Origin: Mastacembelus armatus
Lineage: Eukaryota > Chordata > Actinopteri > Synbranchiformes > Mastacembelidae
Direction: 5' to 3'
NCBI RefSeq assembly: GCF_900324485.2
Contig: NC_046655.1
Span: 6,634,442-6,698,441 of the forward strand
DNA length: 64,000 bases
This document shows, piece by piece, positions 49,701 to 61,732 of the stretch. The notes under the pieces are model-generated. The model was not told where the DNA came from. It was given only the letters and a program-made list of their open reading frames with translations, and did no database searches. A program made the position numbers and the translations under genes. Within the stretch, counting starts at the first letter, position 1; each line of letters begins with the position of its first letter.

Positions 49701-52700
49701 CTTCCTCCCAGACAGCTTTGCCATTCGTATTCACAGTTTGGCGTTTGGCTGTTTCTGACTATAGAGGCCTGTATAGACACTGCGTGGTGTCTCATCCTTG
49801 TCTCTAAATAATCTCATCGTCACTTAACAACTACACATTGAGGTTCAGGTATAGTGTCATATCCACACATGGTCCTCTCAGGCCACAGTGCAGCAGACAT
49901 TACGGAACAATAAAGAGATGCAAAAAAAAAAAAAGTAGCCTAAAACAAAAAAATGTTAATGTTTCTGTCATTTTTCCTTCCAAAATATTGAGGATTGATT
50001 GGTCTTATAGGGCAGTAAAGTGAATATCAGCTCTTCAGTGGGGCAGATACTGAAATACGTCAGCTCAGTCACTTGATCAGATTCTGTGATCTTTCACCTC
50101 ATCACCCACCAACAATACGCCCTCGTGTGGTGGCATCAATGAAAACGTCTTCACTCCAAAACATCTGACTAAACATTGGTGCCCTGGTGCAGAGGAGGAA
50201 GTGCAGTATCGGTACGTTTAGACTTGTTCTGCCTTTTGATGATGATGAATGTTTTTCAGATGGTTTTTCCTTTTCAAACAGCAGGAAGATGTTGCCTTTT
50301 TTGATTAGTCACTATGTCAGAGTAGTACATTTTCTCTCTGGTGAGTGTTGTTGTTTAACCATGTAATGTGTAATGTGAAAGGCCAACGAGGACCACACAA
50401 AGGGAACAGTGTCCTGTTTGCTGTGGAACTTTGAAGTCAGTAAAGAAAAATTATAATGGGCGTGGGGGGGGTCCAGTTCACTTCCAAGGGATCTTCAAAG
50501 GATGAGGCGTTTTATGGGCCTGCTTCACAGAGTGGACCAAGGGCAAAGTACATATTTTCTTCACTTGTTGACATTTTGGAGACTGAAAATTTAGACATTC
50601 TGAGCTTTACTTGACTTGCACAAATAACCACAAGGAGATGATATTAATAAAAATGGTTCCAAAATGAGATATCAGTCATCTGTGAAACTCGTAGAAAATT
50701 GTTGAGGGTAATGTTATGGATGTGAACCTTTTATTTAAATTCACAGCAGCTGCCAAGAAAACATTTTGAGACATATCAGTGATTTGTGTAAAAGAATGAA
50801 ATACCTTTCATTCTTTGGCTGTTTTAAAGTTCGGCCTGATCCTGGTGCCCACTCAGACTGTGTCAGATGTACCTAGTGCTGTAAAAATGAGAAGCAGATT
50901 TACCATTTTGCCATCTTGGCTCTAGAAACCCCATCGCAGTCTGCAGCCATTTAAGTGAGCAACTCACTAATAATGTCTCTGGCTTGGGGTCAGCAGGGGC
51001 AGAACCCCCTTGTGTATTCTGTGTGCCTCTTACTTAGTTTCTCTGTTCCTTTCTTGCCTCTCCCCTCTCTCTACTCCTTTCTCTCCAAATAATCCTCCTA
51101 AAACCACAATTTCCAAAGCCAAGATAGCACTTAAGGAGCGTGCACTCACTGTCCTGGCACTCGCTCGGCGATATCTGTTTCTTTTCATATTTTTTCACTA
51201 GACGAGGAGCTGAACATGGAGACGATGTAAGTGTGGGGCTGCGCAGGAATTATCTTTACTTTGCAAAACCAACATGACTTTTGTTGTCAGAGGTGTGACA
51301 GAAAAGGGTTTGATAGCAGTATCTGTATTACAGGGATGAGTGACAGGGCTGGCAATAGAAGGAGAAAAACTGGAGCAGTGTCACCTAAGGGCCCTCAAGC
51401 TGGAAGCAGGCCTAAAAAGTCCAGATTAGTAGCGGTGTCTTGTGGCTCTATGGGATTTAGGTCTATCTTGTCCTTGAGCCCAGAATCCTCAACAGAGTCC
51501 CTGAGTGGTTGTCATGGCCATTATAATCTGACACTTCTTATTATTAAGGTACAGCCACGTTACATTTCTGTCCTGAGGGTATCGGCTAAGTTTCTCATTC
51601 ATTGTAGGCCATGTGACTGAGAAATTTAAAGCTGTATTTCCTTTTTCGGTATCCGATCTCCACCCAGCTGCGGTAGACTCAGGAGTCAGAGTTCACCATT
51701 GTCTGGCTTTGATGCACTGACTCAAAAGTTTCTTTTTCTGGCAGGATTTAGACTGTTGTGTTCTGATAAAAAACTACAAAATTAAGAAACAATGCATTAT
51801 TACAGTGGTCTTTGGGGCCAGTTAGTTGTCAGACAGCAAAACAGAAAAAGAAAGTGCATAAAGGAGAAAAATGAATTATAAGTAAAAGAATGCCCAATGC
51901 ACTATTGTCATCATCGGTATCACTGATATCATCAGAGAAAAACATGCAAGAGCATCCTAAGGCCACATCGCTGCTGTCAATCACCGTGTATGACAGTACA
52001 AACATGTTTGCATAGATAAAATCATCAGAGGTTTTCTCTAGATACAATAAAGATAATGACAGCATGATGTTAATCCACAACAGAAAAGAGTATCCTATAA
52101 ATGTACCCTTTATTCCTGTTTTAGTCAGCTTTAGGAGATCATCCTTTGAATAAAAAGAACTATATATATATATATTTCACTCATTTCTTACAGATTTATA
52201 AAGGAACTGACAGCATTGAGACTAACACATTGTTGGTTTTGGACTTTTCATAGTTTTCATATGGGCAACTGACAATAAAAAACACAAAACTTATTGTTTA
52301 AGTACAGCATCTGAACTTTTATTAGATGGTGTAAGACATGCATCAAAGGCCTCGGTCCTACAGTATATATCATACGCCTCTGATCAGCTAAGACACCCTG
52401 ATGGCTTTAATTTGTTAAGGTCAGACAACTGCATATGGGCAATTTTGGTGCATAGCTGCATGCAGCTGGCGTGGCTTTCAATTGTTACCGCAATGTCAGA
52501 GGCATTGTTTAGACTTTAATATGTGAAGACAAACACATGGTGCTTATATGTGCAACAGGGTGAAACTCATACTGGAACGCTCAAGAAATCTGAGTGTGGT
52601 TGGTGCAATGAATATTGCCCCCTGGAATGTGAAGGGAATACGGAGTGTCACAGATAAAAAACAAACCTATCCCGGGGGTTAACAGGCAAGAGAGTATTTA

Positions 52701-54929
52701 TGACCCCACTAAAAGAAACTACATTGCAATCAAATCTAATTTACACTGTTCGGAGCATCTATGAAACCCGAAAAGATGACAGGGGAAATTGTTTCCATGT
52801 TGCGGAACAACAATTCCACTTTTGAGCAATTATTGTCAGTGAAGCATCTTGAACCTTTTTGAGAGCAGATGAAGAGAGGGCTATATTTTCAACAATGCCA
52901 CAAGGCACATAAATGTCTTGAGAAATTATTCCTTTTATGTAAGTGGGATTTATGTTTTTGGTGTAGAAATACAGATCTTCAGTTGTAAACATGTTGCAGA
53001 TGTTGAGAAAATGGATACGCAGTGTCACCAGAAAAAGTTTTGAAAACAACCGTATGCGTAACTAACAAAGTAATAAGGAAAAACTACAAGATCTGATGTC
53101 CTCCTGAAATTAGAGAGATTTTCATTTGAGTTGAGTAAAATCAGTTTCTTCTGCTAAGCTGTTCGTGACATGCTTCTAAGAGGTCAAATTATGACTGATC
53201 ATTAGTTTCAATGGAAATGTGGACTCATTGGTATAAGTGTAGCATACTATACGTGTAACTTATTTACCATGTGCTTTCTGGCTATTTTTCTACATTTTGC
53301 AAGAATTTAACAGCCCTCTCCATCCATGTCTTTGCTCAGTTGTAACTGTAGGAGGAGACAAAGCACCAGAGAAAGTCTCAGCTCAGACCAAACCTCTCTG
53401 GTTTGGGTCAAGCCAGTCCTCTTTGCATCAGCATTGTGCTTTCATGGCAGGAGAGTAGCAGCAACGCGCTTTATCAAAACACACTAGAATCATTTTACGC
53501 TGTTTTCAGAGGTTTCACCGTTAACATGGTGTTAACTCGCTAATGAAAATTTGGTTACTGCTTAAAGTTCATCTGATTATTTGATCATTTTTACATGTCA
53601 GTTAAGATATTTAGTGTTGGACTTGGGTGGAGTTTGACATTACTGTGTCTCAGCAGTTTAGAGGCAGTAGTTAAGGTACGAAGTGAATAATTTTGAAATC
53701 CTCAAGGGGGCTCTTTACTCCTAGGTTTCAAAAGTGCAGGAGGCAAAGCAGTACAACAGCATCGTCATTCCCACCACCCCTCGGTAGTTCCACCATCTTG
53801 GTTCCTACCATCGAAATTTTTAAATTTAACCGTCACGTTTGATCTTGTAAACATGGGATACGTGACAGTTTTTCTGAGGAATCTCAAAAGTTTTAGTGAA
53901 CATAAATTCAACATATAATTATGTTCATTGTTACTTTACACAAAGCTGTTGTCCTAGGGAACCCAACAGCAAAAATTAAAAAGATACCTCTACACACTAT
54001 TCCACCAGCATCTAAAGATTTGAATCTGTGTTTAAAGTAACTTGTGTTTAAAGAACAATGCATTATGTGAAATCGGGCTTTGTTATCTACTGACAAATTG
54101 TAGCTTGCATCCTTATAAACATCTTTTCTTACTGTTAGTAATGTGACCCAGTTATTGGTAATTGTCAGATGTATTCCAAGGCCATGAAATCTCCACAGCA
54201 ACTACAAAAACAGATCAGAATCACATAAAGTGATTTCTTAATGTAGAATCCAGTTACACAGCTCACTTAACATTATAATTTACTCGAAGGACAATCAAGA
54301 GGTATACCTAACAACATGAACAACAAAAGATCTGGAAGCTTTAGGATTTGGGTGTAGTGTGTGAGTGTGGTGGTCATCAGGTCCTTGATTTTTCTGTGTA
54401 AGCCTCGATTCAAATGCCATCTGCTGCTCAGATCAGGACCCCAAAACCTAAAGTGATGCCTGCTTGACATCCTCCTACCGATGGGCACTGAGAGCTAATG
54501 AATTAAATTGCCCTGATTCTAATTTTTTTTAATAATGGTTTTTATTTTGCATTTTATATTTCATTTATATTACTTGTACCAAAGCATTTCTTTTATTTGG
54601 AGACTGTGAGTGCGCTGATTTTCATTTTTACTCCTATAGATCAATATGAAATAAAACTTTACTTATTTTTCCTAAGGAAACTTAGTGAATTGCACAAATA
54701 ATAGCATTTGTTCATGTATTTCTCCAAATATTGTAATTCCACTGCAGCTGGTGTGATCCAGTATGACTTGATTTGATCTGTTAGTAATTCATATGTGAGG
54801 AATTATTGCACTGGGGTTTTGGGAATCAAACATGTGTTACACTTCTGTAAGTTTCTATTCCCTTGAAAATACTCGGCCCTTAATGGGTTGGGCCTTACTG
54901 TTGAAATACACTAAAGATCGCTCCCACTC
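49701..54929. other. wnt7b upstream intergenic region, part 1
   Basis: About 5 kb with no recognisable exon, RNA gene or known transposon. A short (TA)n run is near 52165. Open frames here are short and lack family resemblance. It may hold wnt7b enhancers, but none can be shown from one sequence. Confidence 0.4.
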
Positions 54930-54940
54930 TCTTTCTCTTC

Positions 54941-54982
<42 letters not shown>

Positions 54983-54990
54983 AACACACA
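54930..54990. repeat. (CT)n(CA)n compound microsatellite
   Basis: A run of CT units passing directly into CA units. Confidence 0.9.
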
Positions 54991-55249
54991 AATTGATATA
55001 ACCACAACCTCTTAACCGGTTTTAGCAAGCTCTAATAGCCCAAATCAGACAAAGTCAAGAAAAAAACATTTCAAAGAGTCACATTATGTTAGTGCTGACC
55101 TTGCTGATTGAGTTTGCTCACAATCACATGGGTCAAGGCTAGGGTCAGGCACATGGATCATTTAGTTTAATGGCTGTTTCCTGCCTGCTGAAATGTACGT
55201 GCCGCATTGTAGGAAACAGAGATGTAATGCAGTGTGCAACCATATTATT

Positions 55250-55640
55250 TACAGGAAATGATGCAGGGGGGAAAGGTAGAAAAAGAGATGTGCAGGGAAA
55301 TAAGGACAGGCAGAAAGAGGCAGGGAAAAGGAAGGAGTTCAGAGGGACAGGGAGAAAAAGATCAACAGCAAGAAAATGAGAGCAAGAGGGGAAGAAAGAG
55401 ATGGTGACAAAGGCAGAGGGAGAACGCTCTACTAATTTTGTGGCCTGTCTGTGTCACCAGCACCCTGTTGGGACAACAGATGTGCAGATGATGTCATGTA
55501 GAAAGTGGATAGGGCGGGAGGGTGGAGCGATCGCAGCGCGGGAGGACAGTCGAGAGGCGGAGCCTTGATTTGAGAGAGGGAAGGGGAGAGAGGAAGGGAG
55601 GGAGAGAGGGATCAGGACTGTGGCAATCCCTCAATGCCTT
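55250..55640. other. Long purine-rich tract with GC box
   Basis: 55255-55440 is almost entirely A/G on the plus strand. It is followed by GGGCGGGAGGG (near 55515), a CpG-containing stretch and a second G/A-rich run to about 55612. It is not coding. It could be a triplex-prone or regulatory element; nothing more can be said from sequence. Confidence 0.5.
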
Positions 55641-58120
55641 GCAGTCACGCAATTATTCAGTTTAGAAAGTGTGAGTGCTTTCCAAAAAGAGCTTCTCAGG
55701 CTTCCTAACAGTGCTCGCTGTTTGCTGAAAGTGTTTGCATGAATTTAAACTGTACCATTTCAGAAAGAAAAAAAAAAAACAACTTTCTGCTATTGCCGTT
55801 CTGTCGTCATTTCGCACTGCAGAGGCAACAAATGTGCTGAAGTGGTGGTTTTAGTTGCAGGACCTCTCACAAAGCGCAGCCTCTCCAAACCACACAGGCC
55901 TTTGGAGCTATAATTTACTTAGTGCAGTCATTGCTGAAGTTTACCCTCCCATCCCCTGACCAGCCACAGCATAAGAACCCGATTGTTCTTGTGGTCTGCA
56001 GTGACAATGGCTGTTTGTGGTAATCCAGAGAAAAAGAAAGTGAGAAAGAGAAAGGGATTGAAGAGGAGAGAAAGTAGAGCTATGCAATCCACTAATTTGT
56101 ACTGTTCACTGCTAAAGATATAGTCAGGGTCAAACTCAGAGTCGGGGGTCAAGCTGACCGCTGAGCACTGTTGGGATCACCTCAAGGACACAATTTTCCC
56201 AACAGTCTGCCTCGTGTCCTGTGCTGTAAGCCACCCTGACCTCAAACAGTTAGAACTGTGTGACCAACTTTAGCTTGCTTGCATTTCAGCAGCAGCCTTC
56301 CCAGTCTCCTCTGCCCCCCACCTGCACCCTTTCAGGCCAATTGTGCTGGCATGGCAGAAGGAGAAAATGCATGAATGAAGGCAGTCGTATTTTGCCTAAT
56401 GGTCATTCTGCACAAATGCAGCCATTCTGGGTTTCGTTGTGTGTTTGAGTGAGGGATCGTGGGATCGAGGGATCTTCGGTCCTGGGCAGGAAAGCAGCTA
56501 ATAAGTGAGACAACCTGTGGGAATCATCCCAAACTAAGAGAGGAGCCAGTTTTACTCTCTTATGTATTTCTGTTAGCTTTAGTTTCTGGGTTTGCTTTTA
56601 GACGTTATTGATGTGAAACAAAGGAAACTGTTCAGTCATTGATTTGTTGATACGTGGCAGTCAACTCCAGATGAGATAAACATATGAAAAATACGAAATA
56701 TGAAATAACTACTCTGTCCACATTTCATTAAAATACAGCACAAACTCCTGAAGCATGGCGCTGTCCATGCCACAGCCCGCATTCACAGTGTGCACACAAT
56801 GCAGCTTTTCAAGCAGATAAGACACTGATAACTGCACAGGCCTAGAGTTACAGATGACAGCTGCAGCCTACTGCTGAAAGTCTCTCTCATGGGGAAGTGG
56901 CTCTGACCTAAGCCTGAGGACACCCTTGGCCCTCCGGGTAATCATTGACCTGTTACCTGCGGCAACCAAGCCACAACATACTGTACTTCCACTGGTCTGC
57001 TGATAATAAAGCGATAATGCAGGTGCACAGACATATTCGCACGCACGTGCAAGTGTGTTCACGCTGATTTCTAAAAGATGAAGTTACACTGACGTGCTCT
57101 TCTCAGTAAGCCCCCAGGAAAAGCTAGTGTCCTTTGCTTATTCTCATTATTTCCTTACACAGGGCGTTACTGTAAAAACATACATGCTCGGTCACCCTAC
57201 ACAGTATAAACATAACTTTAATAAAAATGACTGATTGCATGCCAATCACAAGGGAGGAGAAAAAAGAGACAACAGCAAGATGTGGATGATATTAGAGATG
57301 CAGCAGACTTTTAGCTTCATGTATTTGTGGCCTCCTGTCCACAATTAATTAATAATTACTTCTCAGTATTAGTTGATTGCTGTAGCACTAAAACTATTGA
57401 TATTGTCCCAGAAGATGTAATTAATGTTGCTCGCGCATGTCATGGCCTGACCTACTTTATAAAGCCAGTATCGTCAGTACTGGATCAGTACACTGGATTG
57501 TGGTTTCTATATTTGGCCAAACAGAGCTGGTCACAAGGTTACTGAACTTTGTGAATTTTCACCATTTCTCTCCAATAGTGTTTTCTTCAGTATGTAACTA
57601 AAGATGGTGGAGGGGAAAAGGTGACGATCAGCTCTCCTGGTCTGAACAGTGTGATCGATCAACTCTCCAATCTTGTCATGGCACTAGGTGGGGCGTGGCA
57701 CTGCACTGCAGCACATTTGTGGGGAACAGTCCAGGGTACCAACAGCAAGACGAGGGAAGGTGGTGAGGGCGGTTGGGGAGAGAGACAGCAATTGGGCGCT
57801 TGACGAAGCCTCCTCCCTCTTTTCTTCCACACCTCCCCTCGCATCTCATCCTCTTCCTCCTCCAAACTTGCTCCTTCCTCCTGTCTTCTCCCTAGCTGCC
57901 GTCTTTGGGTGCTCCTTGCAGAATGGTCTGTGTCTGAGAGCATTGGCCTGAAATAAAACTAAGAGGGGCCTTGGATGGCGGAGAATGCTAGCTTTGTCTC
58001 TGCTGCCATCCGCAATGTCTGGAGACATGGTAGGGAAGGAGCTCAAAGTGAGTGTCTGATTGCAAATTAGCAGTGCCAAATGGAGCACCCTGGCCACCTC
58101 CACAAGATTCACCCCCCTTT
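55641..58120. other. wnt7b upstream intergenic region, part 2
   Basis: About 2.5 kb without recognisable genes or named repeats. Confidence 0.4.
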
Positions 58121-58229
58121 TCTCTCCTCTCCTCTCCTCTCCTCTCCTCTCCTCTCCTCTCCTCTCCTCTCCTCTCCTCTCCTCTCCTCTCCTCTCCACT
58201 CCTCGCCACTCCTCGCCACTCCTCTCCTG
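58121..58229. repeat. (CTCCT)n pentanucleotide array
   Basis: About 15 near-perfect TCCTC-type units (58121-58196), followed by degenerate units with CGCCACT variants to 58229. It is a pure pyrimidine strand with a G/A-rich complement. It creates spurious open frames in several phases. Confidence 0.97.
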
Positions 58230-59321
58230 CTTGGACATGTTGTTGCTTCGAATTGTCAAAAAAGGTTCATAGTGCAGTCAGTATTTTTCTCTTTTCAGTA
58301 CTTTTTTCTAAATCGATGTGAGCAAATGAGTGTACATGCAAATTGTATAAAATGAAACATTTATGAGTATTGAGTGCATTTAGGTGTAAGGTTTTGGATG
58401 ATAAGTGCTCAATACCATAATATCCATCAACAGGACTAATATCACTTTGCCTTATTGCAACATTTTACATTTTCCAGTGCATTCATGTTACAGCTTGACA
58501 TTTGCTGCTGTTTATGTCTATTTAAGTAAAAAATTGAAAAAAGACATAAGAATGTTAAAAGGTTTGTGAGTAAATTATTTCCCATTGTAGGTGTTTTTTA
58601 AATTCAGTTACACAAATTAAAAAACTGCAGAACAAGTAAAAGAGTCAGGCGTGAAGAAAAACAGTGAAATTACCTTATTAAAATGCATTGACTAAAAAAA
58701 AAACCAAACTAAAAAAAAGTATACTTAGTATTTATTCATTTATTTTAGAAGAAACTGTTTTCTGATTTGCCAGAATTACAACTTTAATGTCATCACACAT
58801 CTTCATGTACCATCATATGTAATATTGTATAACAGCATATGAGGAATTAAAAACTAATAACAGGCTTAAAAGCATTATCTTTGCATGTGGAACAAATACA
58901 AACAGCTGCAAAAAATTAACTTTGTTTATGCAGTCATTGTCATTGTTGCTATTATGTGTGTTAGTAAAAAAAAATCTAGTAGGTTCTGCAGTGATTTGTA
59001 TATTTGCCTTGTATAAAAGGTACCACAAACTATAATTAATTACACACTGATGATAATGTTACTTTTAATTAGAATTGAAGCATATATTATGGCATTCATT
59101 TATAAAGCAGTCATTCTAATAAATGGACCATCCGGTTTTAATACATGTTAACACTGAGCTTTATTTTTTTTAAAAACACTGTAAAAATATTTTAATTAAA
59201 AAATGATGTGTGTGTTTACCTTGAGACACACCAAGTTAATCCCCATCTATATGAACCTTGTGACCTTCTAAGCTATAACCTACATGCCCAGCCTATATGT
59301 AACTGAGCTGTAGGAACACAG

Positions 59322-59322
<1 letters not shown>

Positions 59323-59361
<39 letters not shown>
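59323..59361. repeat. (CA)n microsatellite
   Basis: About 19 CA units. Confidence 0.95.
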
Positions 59362-59363
<2 letters not shown>

Positions 59364-60085
59364 TTAATCCTATGGTTTCTGTACTGACAACTCTGGTCGT
59401 ACCATACACAGAGTATGATCAATGAGTGTAACTGTACTATCACCTGTCGATGCAGATTTACCAGCAGTCAGTGAACTCGTCTCTATTGTGCAGGTTCACC
59501 GTTGAAGTGGTGCTAAAACTTATGCACAGAGAGAAAAAAAAAAATCAAGCACATCACACAGACATTTGGGCACGAGCAACAGGGTGAACAAGCCTGTGTT
59601 CTACTGAATGAAGGTGCACTGGCTTTTTAATTTAATATTAATTTTAAACTCTTTTACGGATGACTGTAACAGATCACATCATGTGTTTTTAACTGATGTT
59701 TAACTTTAAAACTGTGCTTGCAAACAAAATTTATTTTAAAAGCCACGAAAGTGTTGTAAATGAACTAAACTGATTTGCACATGAAGATTTTAAATTAATT
59801 TAATAATTAACTTTTTAAAATTACTTATTTACTGATTTACATCTGAGTATTTCTTGGCAAAGGAGTGTGTTAATAAACATACCAGGGATCCCATATTAAA
59901 AGTTAATAATTACCAATCCCTTTTAAAGATTGTTATCTATAATCTGATGCACATTATTTAAAATGCACTTTCATTTCAGTCTCTGCATTTGGAAATGGGG
60001 GGACTCTACAGGGGTCTATCCTCAGCATAAATAAGCCCAACATTTTACTGTTTTCCCTCTATATTGTCAGTTTGGTGCCTGATTA

Positions 60086-60088
<3 letters not shown>

Positions 60089-60126
<38 letters not shown>
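60089..60126. repeat. (GT)n microsatellite
   Basis: About 19 GT units. Confidence 0.95.
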
Positions 60127-60128
<2 letters not shown>

Positions 60129-61089
60129 ATTAAAGATTTTCACAGAGAGAAGATCATGCATATTTGGGGATGTGAACTAGTTTTAATATTCTCAGCCATA
60201 AGAAAAGCTCTCATGCTAAATAAAAAATATTGTTAATCACAAATGTTTTGCCATCATCCTAAATGAAGACCCACATAACAAAGCAGCATGGGAAATTAAT
60301 TATAGCTTGAAGTTATCCCATGCTGGCAGGGTCGTTTTTGACTTTCTGAATGTCGGACTGCTCCTTCAACTCCTCTGCCTCGCCTCACCTCCGCAGCTGA
60401 TCAATCAATAAAGTGTTGGTGAGGCAAAAATCTGGGAACTCGACGAGTCTGGACTTGTCTTCCAGTCACCTGTGGTGTCTTGTTGGATAACGAGACCTTC
60501 ATTAAACCATCAGAGGGGGTAAAACTGAAGAGAGCTCATTAACGCAGGCAAACAGGTGTGAGAAACACAGACTGACATAAGAAACGACATATGACTGTGT
60601 TTTAATAAGTAGCATGAGAGGAGAAGAATTAGCCGGTACACTAAAAGTGAAGCTAGCTCCAGGTCTGAGGGTGTTTTTGCATGGTCGGAGGGTAACACTC
60701 TCACATTTAGGGTATTGAGGACTACTTGGTTATTGTTTATTTTTCTTTGTTGTTTCAAGACAATATTTTAATAACCCAAGAAACAGTCTTTATAGCTACA
60801 ACGTGTCAAGACTATTATTTAGCGTATTATTTGTAAAATGGGATAATCCAAGGTGTAGCTAGCTGAGGTCTGTGTAGGGCGCCAGCACAGTGACTTTATG
60901 GTAACCTGTTGGACTTCACTGCATGTTGGAGCTCTGAAAACAGCAGAGTATTACTGCATTAATACGGCCACACATTAATGTGCTGCACTTTGTAATTTCG
61001 CGGTGGTGTTGTGGGTTATTTCCAGCCCAGTGTCAAACGAATGACAGGCTGAAAATGCCTTTTTTTTTTTTTTTTTTCACGTCAGGTAA

Positions 61090-61427
61090 GTTCACAAAAG
61101 CAAATAGTGTTTTTAAGACCCGCGGAGGGGGCGGGAGGCGTAGGGGTGGGGGGTAGTGATGCAGCCTTTAATAATCATCTCAACACAGCCTTGTTTTTGC
61201 ACATATTTCACCGCGCTGTGTCCTTTTCCCTTCTCTCGTGTCTTTAGGGCTCACGGAACAAGCGGCGCGGCGGTGCAGGCTGCTGCGCACCCTCCGTCCT
61301 CGGGCTCGTTGTATAACGGAGCTTCACCTCAGCTGAACTCGACGCATCTGGTTCGTCGGCGGCGCAGGACTCACGGCGCAGTCTGCAGCCTGTGTGTCCC
61401 CATTGAACCGAGCTGGATGGCCGGCGA

Positions 61428-61462
<35 letters not shown>

Positions 61463-61732
61463 ACACGCATGCACGCACGCACGCACAGGGAGAAGAGGAA
61501 GCACAACTGTGTCATGGCCCAAAAGCCGCAGTCGGAAAGCGTCTACCAGTGAATATCTCTTCTCCTTCTCCACATACAAATATTGTCGCCTTGTCTTTAA
61601 AAAAAATGCTACTCCCTTTTGGGTCAGACGCACAATAGAAGACGAGCCACCCTCCAGGAAATATAAAGCCGGCGGACTTTATTTGGACACCCCGGAGGAA
61701 GAGACCGTCCAACTTGAACTTGCTACCTATCG
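61090..61732 (+). promoter_or_regulatory. GC-rich candidate promoter and first exon of an unidentified plus-strand transcript
   Basis: GC boxes (GGGGGCGGGAGG near 61125) and CpG-rich sequence at 61250-61400 are followed by a strong splice donor, CG|GTGAGTAA, at 61732/61733. Open frames here have no family resemblance, so the exon may be non-coding or 5'UTR. As I recall, human WNT7B is followed on this side by the let-7a-3/let-7b host transcript and then PPARA, so either could begin here. That identity is inference only. Confidence 0.35.
61429..61486. repeat. (AC)n with following (GCAC)n
   Basis: About 16 AC units followed by GCAC units inside the candidate first exon. Confidence 0.9.

Larger units (their letters stand above)
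58230..61089. other. wnt7b upstream intergenic region, part 3
   Basis: AT-rich 2.9 kb with two dinucleotide arrays and no recognisable exon. A poly(T) run lies at about 61058-61078. Confidence 0.4.

Noticed and set aside
51231-51620. 129-aa open frame in the wnt7b upstream region
   Set aside because: No family resemblance, no splice or promoter context, and a length possible by chance.
58052-58355. Several overlapping frames rich in Ser-Pro-Leu
   Set aside because: Translations of the CTCCT pentanucleotide array.
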